In this document: piece by piece, positions 38,978 through 44,219 of the stretch
Layout of the letters: the number at the start of each line of letters is the position of its first letter
Numbering within the stretch: position 1 is the stretch's first letter
From: an uncultured Clostridia bacterium
GTDB lineage: Bacteria; Bacillota; Clostridia; Oscillospirales; Acutalibacteraceae
DNA length: 44,219 nt
Direction: 5' to 3'
Assembly: GCA_937919155.1 (NCBI GenBank)
Contig: CALFPM010000096.1
Coordinates: 1-44,219, forward strand
Position numbers and translations under genes: made by a program
Notes under the pieces: generated by a model
What the model saw: the letters and a program-made list of their open reading frames with translations, nothing else
Told to the model about the DNA's origin: nothing
Databases searched by the model: none

Positions 38978-40063
38978 TCACTGTTTTACATATGTTGAAA
39001 CATTACCTGTGTCGGTATTTTTAAGCTTAAGAGCATTGCCACTGATTTCATAAGTGTAACTGTCAACGATTTTTTTGCCGTAAATATAATAGGTAAGGCT
39101 AAGCACACCGTTTTCAATTTCATAGCCACCTGTGAAAGTACCGGTAACGGGTACATCGATAACAGGAATAGTGATATTAACATAAGTCACCGATACAACC
39201 CCGCCCTCTTTGAATTCGTAACCGCTGAGATTAGCACTGTCTCTCCAGATACCTAAGATATCGCCATCGTTAGATTGAGCGTTGTTAGTACCCATTCTGC
39301 TGAAACTGAATGTACCCTGATCATCGGTAAGTGAAAGAGTAGTCTTAGTTACGGCATAAGTGTATTTTTCAGTGATTCTTTTGTTATAAGCAGTATACTG
39401 AATTGTTACGGAGTTGTTTTCTGTTACATATACGCCATCGAAGCCTTCGCCGTCAATAGCAACAACAACTTTGCCGTTATTTGAAAATTTGTAGGTTTTG
39501 CTGAGAGGTTTGTTTTCCCATGAACCGAGAAGCTCGTCAGAAACAGAAACTCCTGTGGTTTCGGGTTCTTTGAACTTATCAGTTCTGACAAATGTTGAAG
39601 TTTTGAGTTCTTCAATATCATACATTTTAAGTTCATCACCGTTGATTGTGACTTCATATGTCTTATCAATTGTTGCTGTATAAATTGAGTATGCAATAGT
39701 AAGCTTATTGTCATCAAGTGTGTATGTGCCGTTTTTAAGCACACCATCAAAACTCAAACCGAGTGATTCAAGATTTGCATAGGTAAAGCTTACTTTGCCG
39801 TCAGAGAAAAACTCAAAACCGCTCATACCTGCACTATCTGACCACTTACCAAGAAGAAGGTCTGCAAGTTCAGGTTCTTTTTCAGTTGTGGTTTCAGTGG
39901 TAGGCTGTGTTGTGGTGGTAGTAGTTGATGCAGTAGGATTAACAGTAACCACTGTAGTGGTAGTATCATCACCATTTTTCACGGCAGTGTACCCCATGCC
40001 GACACAGACAACGGCAACACCTATCGCAATAAGCGACACAAGAATTTTTGATGTTTTATTCAT
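38978..40063 (-). CDS. Membrane-anchored surface protein with three lipocalin-like repeats
   Basis: A 361-residue protein with an N-terminal hydrophobic anchor (about 7-27; there is a Cys20 but AVVC is a poor lipobox), a Thr-rich linker (34-60) and three beta-rich repeats of 80-95 residues at 68-163, 177-257 and 268-361. Each starts with the motif LLGKW/LLGSW/ILGIW followed by YxF and a DG or NG turn, as in small secreted proteins of the DUF5640-like type. The third repeat resembles the single-domain lipoprotein at 40130-40558 more than its own siblings (IWRDSANLSGYEF against AWRDSTGTMGYEF). Function unknown; probably ligand binding outside the cell. AAAGGAG precedes the ATG. Confidence 0.83.
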   Translation of the reverse strand: MNKTSKILVSLIAIGVAVVCVGMGYTAVKNGDDTTTTVVTVNPTASTTTTTTQPTTETTTEKEPELADLLLGKWSDSAGMSGFEFFSDGKVSFTYANLESLGLSFDGVLKNGTYTLDDNKLTIAYSIYTATIDKTYEVTINGDELKMYDIEELKTSTFVRTDKFKEPETTGVSVSDELLGSWENKPLSKTYKFSNNGKVVVAIDGEGFDGVYVTENNSVTIQYTAYNKRITEKYTYAVTKTTLSLTDDQGTFSFSRMGTNNAQSNDGDILGIWRDSANLSGYEFKEGGVVSVTYVNITIPVIDVPVTGTFTGGYEIENGVLSLTYYIYGKKIVDSYTYEISGNALKLKNTDTGNVSTYVKQ

Positions 40064-40080
40064 AGTAAAACTCCTTTATA

Positions 40081-40110
40081 TAAAATGCGGAGTCCGCAAT
40101 CAGACTCCGC
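40081..40110 (-). terminator. Hairpin between the two paralogous surface-protein genes
   Basis: GCGGAGTC and GACTCCGC pair perfectly around CGCAATCA; on the minus strand ATTTTATATAAAGGAG follows, so the T-run is short and merges with the next ribosome site. It may attenuate rather than end transcription. Confidence 0.6.
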
Positions 40111-40129
40111 CGTAATTCAGATTGTGCAA

Positions 40130-40558
40130 TTACTGAGCTGCTGTAGTCTGAGTTGCAGGGTCAGTATAAGCAATAAGAGTTGTGATAGTACCATCAGTTA
40201 CATCAGTAAGATTAAGGGCATTATCTTTAACACTGAAAATATAATCCTTTGTCATACTCTTTGAAAGAATTGTGTAAATGATTGTAACGTGATAGTTATC
40301 AGCTTCGTCTTTAGTTATTGAATATGTACCGTCAATAGTGCCGTTATAAGGATAGTTGATAATGGGGATAACTACGTCAGCATAAGTTATTTTACAAATG
40401 CCGTTTTCGAGGAATTCATAACCCATTGTACCGGTTGAATCTCTCCAAGCGCCCATAATTTTCTGTTCGGGAGTGATTTTGATGTCACAAGCAGCAAACA
40501 CACTGACAACCATTACAAGTGCAAGAACTACAACTGCAAGTTTCTTTAAATTTTTCAT
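40130..40558 (-). CDS. Small lipoprotein with one lipocalin-like repeat
   Basis: A 142-residue lipoprotein: signal peptide and lipobox FAAC with Cys23, then one beta-rich domain (from about 31) with IMGAWRDSTGTMGYEF, ADVVIPIINYPYNGT and KSMTKDYIFSVKDNALNL. The same features occur in repeat 3 of the neighbouring 361-residue protein, so the two are paralogues from local duplication. It ends with a Thr/Gln-rich tail. Upstream on the minus strand is a TATAAT-like -10 without a convincing -35 and a strong CGGAGG ribosome site. Function unknown. Confidence 0.83.
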   Translation of the reverse strand: MKNLKKLAVVVLALVMVVSVFAACDIKITPEQKIMGAWRDSTGTMGYEFLENGICKITYADVVIPIINYPYNGTIDGTYSITKDEADNYHVTIIYTILSKSMTKDYIFSVKDNALNLTDVTDGTITTLIAYTDPATQTTAAQ

Positions 40559-40676
40559 ATTAACTTTACCTCCGTTATTTTGTTGATTTAATTATATCAT
40601 ATATTTTTGGATTTGTACAGTTAAATTTTTGTAATTTTTATTTTAATGCATTTCACCTACATTACTTATGACTCTA

Positions 40677-40705
40677 TTGCATATTTCGTTTTATTATGAT
40701 AAAAT
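40677..40705 (+). promoter_or_regulatory. Promoter of the FkbM methyltransferase gene
   Basis: TTGCAT (40677-40682) and TAAAAT (40700-40705) are 17 bases apart, 34 bases before the TTG start. Confidence 0.72.
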
Positions 40706-40739
40706 AGCCACAGTTCAAATATAAAAAGGATGAGTTGAT

Positions 40740-41798
40740 TTGTTAGAAAAACTTAATGTTTCACCACTTTGGGAAAGTCTTCAAAAATCTGATAAACCCG
40801 TATTGCTTTATGGTATGGGCAATGGTGCTGATATGATAATCAAGGTTATGGAAAGTTACGGCATAACTTATGAAGACACTTTTGCAAGCGATGGTTTTGT
40901 ACGCGGACACAGTTTTCACGGTAAGCGGGTTTTAAGCTTCAGCGAAGCTAAAGAGAAATACGGCGACTTTGTGATAATTATTACATTTGCGGTTCACGAC
41001 GACAAAACAATGAATTTCATCAGTGAACTCGCCGATAGTTACGAGCTTTATGTGCCAACTGTCAGTGTTGTTGACGGCAGCCCATTCACCTATAAATTTT
41101 TCAAAGAAAATGAAGACAACTTTCAAAGAGCTTATGATATGCTCAGCGACGATAAATCAAAAGATGACTATCTCGATATACTTCGCTTTAAGCTCAGCGG
41201 TAATGTTAAGTACCTGCTTAAAACTCACAGCGATAAAATGAAACTTTATGAAGATGTACTCATCTTATCTGACAACGAATCAATCATCGACCTTGGAGCT
41301 TACGACGGAGATACTATCAGAGAGTTTCTGACTGTCACAGACGGAAAATATAAAAATATAATCGCTCTTGAACCTGATGAAAAGAATTTCCGCAAATTAG
41401 AAAGAAAAACAGAAGAACTCACCAATCTTACCAGACTTAATATGGGTGCCTGGGACAAAGAAGAAACAATGTACTTCGCCAAAAAGAGTGGCAGAAACTC
41501 AAGACTTGAAGACGGCGGTGTACCCGTACATTTCAACAGTGTTGACAATATTGCAGACAGTGAAGTTACCTTTATCAAAATGGATATTGAGGGCGCAGAG
41601 CTTAAAGCTCTTGATGGTGCTAAGAATACCGTTGCAAAGTATAAACCCAAGTTATATGTTTGCGCTTATCATAGAAATGAGGATATGTTTGCTTTGGCTT
41701 TTAAGATAAAAGAGCTTTATGAGAGCTATAAATTATATTTCCGCCAACACCCTTATATTCCTGCTTGGGAAAGCAACTTTTATGCAATACCTGATTAA
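40740..41798 (+). CDS. FkbM family methyltransferase
   Basis: A 352-residue protein with two parts. Residues 19-115 look like a small Rossmann-type domain (VLLYGMGNGADMII; FHGKRVLSFSEA) as found in front of surface-polysaccharide enzymes. Residues about 165-352 are the FkbM methyltransferase with SAM motif DLGAYDGDT (184-192), acidic ALEPDEKN and the hallmark KMDIEGAELKALDGA. FkbM proteins O-methylate sugars or polyketides. The start is TTG; in the next frames an ATG and another TTG run into stops at once, and AAAGGATG lies upstream. It is a single-gene unit and may modify the glycans that LicD-type enzymes decorate, which is inference. Confidence 0.88.
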   Translation: MLEKLNVSPLWESLQKSDKPVLLYGMGNGADMIIKVMESYGITYEDTFASDGFVRGHSFHGKRVLSFSEAKEKYGDFVIIITFAVHDDKTMNFISELADSYELYVPTVSVVDGSPFTYKFFKENEDNFQRAYDMLSDDKSKDDYLDILRFKLSGNVKYLLKTHSDKMKLYEDVLILSDNESIIDLGAYDGDTIREFLTVTDGKYKNIIALEPDEKNFRKLERKTEELTNLTRLNMGAWDKEETMYFAKKSGRNSRLEDGGVPVHFNSVDNIADSEVTFIKMDIEGAELKALDGAKNTVAKYKPKLYVCAYHRNEDMFALAFKIKELYESYKLYFRQHPYIPAWESNFYAIPD

Positions 41799-41815
41799 AA
41801 ATTAACGAATATTTT

Positions 41816-41847
41816 AAAGCCGAAACACCAGAAGATGTTTCGGCTTT
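41816..41847 (+). terminator. Terminator of the FkbM gene
   Basis: A 12-bp perfect stem (AAAGCCGAAACA, TGTTTCGGCTTT) with an 8-base loop. The T-run is only the end of the stem, so efficiency is uncertain. Confidence 0.7.
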
Positions 41848-41870
41848 AAAACTATACTTGGACTAAACAT

Positions 41871-41902
41871 AAAAAAGCAGAGGATGTAAAACCCTCTGCT
41901 TT
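41871..41902 (-). terminator. Terminator of the large surface-protein gene
   Basis: A 10-bp perfect stem (AAAGCAGAGG, CCTCTGCTTT), followed by TTTTTTATG on the minus strand. Confidence 0.92.
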
Positions 41903-41913
41903 GATTAGTTTAC

Positions 41914-44219
41914 TTATTCTGCAGCATAAAGTGTTACAGTTTCTGTCTTTATGCTGTCACCGAATGCGTCTGTAATTACACAGTAAACTTCACGACCTAC
42001 TCTATCTTTTGAAAGAGTAAGATCATATTCGCTATCTTTGATTGAAGATTCAGTCCATTTAGTTGAACCTGCATTTCTGAAGTACCACTTGTAAGTGAGA
42101 TATTCACCCTGAACATCCATCTCAACTTTTACTGTTTCACCAAGTGCTACTGCCTCATATGTGGGCTGTGCATTAATCTTAAGCTCAACAGTTTTTACAG
42201 CTTTAAGTGTGATGATGTCAGATGTAACCTGGTTACCAAATGCATCAGTGATTGTACAACGAACTTCTCTGTCCATTCTATCTTTTGAAAGAAGAAGATC
42301 ATATGTATCAGTTTTAATTGATGACTTCTGGAATGTCTTGCCGCCCTTGTTGCGGAATTCCCACTTATAGGTGAGACCGTCACCCTTTACATCCATCTTT
42401 ATTGATACTGTGGTATCAAGCGCACCATAAACCTCTGTAGGCTGGCTTACAATTGCAAGTTCTTCATTAGGAACAACTGTAAGTGTTACAGTTTCAGTTG
42501 TAACTGACTTACCAGTTGAGTCTGTAGCGACACAGTAAACCTGACGACCATCTCTTGCAACAGTACCCTTGATGTCGTAAGTTGCAGTTTTAATTGTTGA
42601 AGTATACCATCTGCTATTGGTATCTTTATAGTACCACTTGTATGTGAGACCCTCACCCTTAATTACAGGAGCAAACTTAGCCATCTTTTCATAGCCGATT
42701 GTGATATCCTTGGGCTGTTCAACGATAACGGGACCTCTAACAATATCCCACATACCATCTTCAGCCTGAACTGTTACATAACCCTTTTTGAACTTAACTT
42801 CATTTCTATGGTGTTCAGGGTCTGTGTTATATCTACCACCATTTACATAAACAACATTTTTGTTGTTACTATAGGTATTAAAGATCCAGGGTGCCATTAC
42901 ACCTTCTTTCTCAATTGTCTTAGCATTGCCAAGAACAAAGATACCGCCGTTAACATATCCTGTACCAGTCTGAGCAACATAAATCATTGAGTAACCATAT
43001 TCGACTTTATCGATATAGTAGTTACCGCCATTGATTGTAAGCTTTGACTGATTACCATCAGCAAAAATCAATGAATAAGCCTGTGTGTTCTCGCCCATGG
43101 TTACAGCAAGACCACCATTCTGAGCTTCAGAGCTATCTTTGAGAGTAAGTGAACCTGTTTCACCTACATAGAAGATTGATGACATAACTTTTTCAAGTTC
43201 GGGGTTAGCTGTTACTTTCTTGCCGTTGAAATCGATTGTAACTGCCTTATCAAGAACTTCTACATATGAAACAAACTGTTCGTAATTAACGCTTGTTGTA
43301 AATTCGCTGTTTGCGATTTCATGATCAGCAATAACTGTGATTACATCACCGTCATTTGCAGCAGCAACAGCATCTTTAATTGTCCAATAACCGTAACCGT
43401 CGATTTCAGCCATAGCTTTGTATTCTAAAGACCAAACGCCATCGTTTTCAACAGCTTTATAGCAACGAGGATACTGAGTTTCACCGCGATAGTGTGTGGG
43501 GTCTGCATTATATGTACCACCATTTACTACGATAACTCTTGCGCCATTGCCACCTGCATTGTAAATCCAAGGCTGTTTCTGGCCATTTGAAGTTGTTCTT
43601 TCACCTGCATTGCCAAGAACAAAGTTACCACCTGAAACTACAATCTGCTTATCCTGACCAGCATAAATCATTGACTGGCCGTCAACTCTGTTGATTGTGT
43701 AGTTACCGCCTTCGATATACATTTTTGCATTTGCATAGTCAGCAGTAAACATTGAATATGACTCTGTGCCATCAGCCATTGTTACATTAACTGCACCTGT
43801 CTGAGCTTCTGAGTTGTCAACAAGAGTGAGCTTACCGTCTTTAAGAGCAGTGAATACACTAAGAAGAGGAGCAGTACCATTATAATCAACTGTAAGGGTC
43901 TTGCCGTTAAGGTCAAATGTGATCGCCTTATCTTCTACATAAACGAAACCAACATTGTAACCTGAGTAAGTTGCATCAAATACATCGTCAGCTGTAACAG
44001 TAAGGTTACCAGCAAGCTTTACTGTATCACCATCTTTTGCGTCTGCGATAGCAGTCTTAAGATCACCATAAATCTTAGTGCCGATCTGTGCAGCAGCTTC
44101 GAGTTTTACAAGGTCACTATCAAATGTATAATCTGTTACGCCGAAATCATTAACGCCTACAAATTTAAGTGTCTGAACCTTTGCACCCTTATCAATAGCA
44201 ACAAAAGAACCATCTGTAG
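41914..44219 (-). CDS. Large surface protein with beta-helix-like repeats and three Ig-like domains (5' end outside)
   Basis: The frame is open from the right window edge to a stop at 41914, at least 768 codons; an ATG at 43779 is internal, because clear repeat sequence continues upstream of it (for example ITFDLNGKTLTVDYNG and SEAQTGAVNVTMADG). Two copies of a long parallel-beta-type unit are seen, each with AIADAKDGDTV or AVAAANDGDVI, then a strand ladder (IDFNGKKVTANPE; LTINGGNYYIDKVE; GGIFVLGNA) and a PWIYNAG or PWIFNTY turn. Three Ig-like domains follow, each with a QPxxxxxxxG start, GLTYKWYYK-type strand and REVYCVITDAFG end. No LPXTG or other wall anchor is present at the C-terminus, so attachment must come from the missing N-terminus. 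Likely an adhesin or polysaccharide binder. Confidence 0.85.
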   Translation of the reverse strand, partial: TDGSFVAIDKGAKVQTLKFVGVNDFGVTDYTFDSDLVKLEAAAQIGTKIYGDLKTAIADAKDGDTVKLAGNLTVTADDVFDATYSGYNVGFVYVEDKAITFDLNGKTLTVDYNGTAPLLSVFTALKDGKLTLVDNSEAQTGAVNVTMADGTESYSMFTADYANAKMYIEGGNYTINRVDGQSMIYAGQDKQIVVSGGNFVLGNAGERTTSNGQKQPWIYNAGGNGARVIVVNGGTYNADPTHYRGETQYPRCYKAVENDGVWSLEYKAMAEIDGYGYWTIKDAVAAANDGDVITVIADHEIANSEFTTSVNYEQFVSYVEVLDKAVTIDFNGKKVTANPELEKVMSSIFYVGETGSLTLKDSSEAQNGGLAVTMGENTQAYSLIFADGNQSKLTINGGNYYIDKVEYGYSMIYVAQTGTGYVNGGIFVLGNAKTIEKEGVMAPWIFNTYSNNKNVVYVNGGRYNTDPEHHRNEVKFKKGYVTVQAEDGMWDIVRGPVIVEQPKDITIGYEKMAKFAPVIKGEGLTYKWYYKDTNSRWYTSTIKTATYDIKGTVARDGRQVYCVATDSTGKSVTTETVTLTVVPNEELAIVSQPTEVYGALDTTVSIKMDVKGDGLTYKWEFRNKGGKTFQKSSIKTDTYDLLLSKDRMDREVRCTITDAFGNQVTSDIITLKAVKTVELKINAQPTYEAVALGETVKVEMDVQGEYLTYKWYFRNAGSTKWTESSIKDSEYDLTLSKDRVGREVYCVITDAFGDSIKTETVTLYAAE

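Overview
The window looks like chromosomal DNA of a gut-type Firmicute of class Clostridia, probably Oscillospirales/Ruminococcaceae. This is inferred from family-level features: Firmicutes-type (class 2) GalT, a YerC/TrpR-like regulator, a YlmC/YmxH protein, GdpP, RNase J, strong AGGAGG-like ribosome binding sites, several TTG/GTG starts, and threonine-rich surface lipoproteins. There is no phage, insertion sequence, CRISPR array, tRNA or rRNA. Both ends cut genes: the tail of rplL at the left and a large surface protein at the right.

Left part (1-16 kb): after rplL comes a self-contained transcription unit for an undescribed 39-residue acidic amphipathic peptide. Next is the minus-strand operon yerC-like - methyltransferase - hslO, a large membrane protein, then galT and a lipoprotein on the plus strand. 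A YlmC/YmxH-type gene and a second undescribed small protein (44 residues, with a structured 3' tail) follow, then a secreted propeller-like protein, an iron alcohol dehydrogenase, an intracellular endoglycoceramidase-like GH5 enzyme, radC, an RluA-type pseudouridine synthase, a membrane-anchored PpiC foldase and a secreted metallophosphoesterase.

Middle (16-29 kb): a compact zinc uptake operon (Fur/Zur regulator, ZnuA, ZnuC, ZnuB; ends overlap) converges on a long minus-strand housekeeping operon transcribed rnjA - gdpP - rplI - dnaB - tilS - hpt - ftsH. It links RNA decay, c-di-AMP hydrolysis, replication, tRNA modification, purine salvage and membrane proteolysis.

Right part (29-44 kb): a 1324-residue protein made of two tandem copies of an epimerase-like domain plus a LicD domain, the second LicD having lost its acidic motif. 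Upstream of it is a sugar operon: GH36 alpha-galactosidase-type enzyme, CBM9-like protein, and NahK, an N-acetylhexosamine 1-kinase of the lacto-N-biose/galacto-N-biose pathway. With the distant galT this suggests use of host mucin or milk-type glycans. Then come a THUMP RNA methyltransferase with an operator-like inverted repeat in its promoter, a ProX-type deacylase, two paralogous surface proteins (one versus three copies of a lipocalin-like repeat), an FkbM methyltransferase, and a surface protein with beta-helix-like repeats and three Ig-like domains.

The most original material is the doubled SDR-LicD protein and the two small-protein transcription units. All family calls are from reading motifs by eye; no database search was run.
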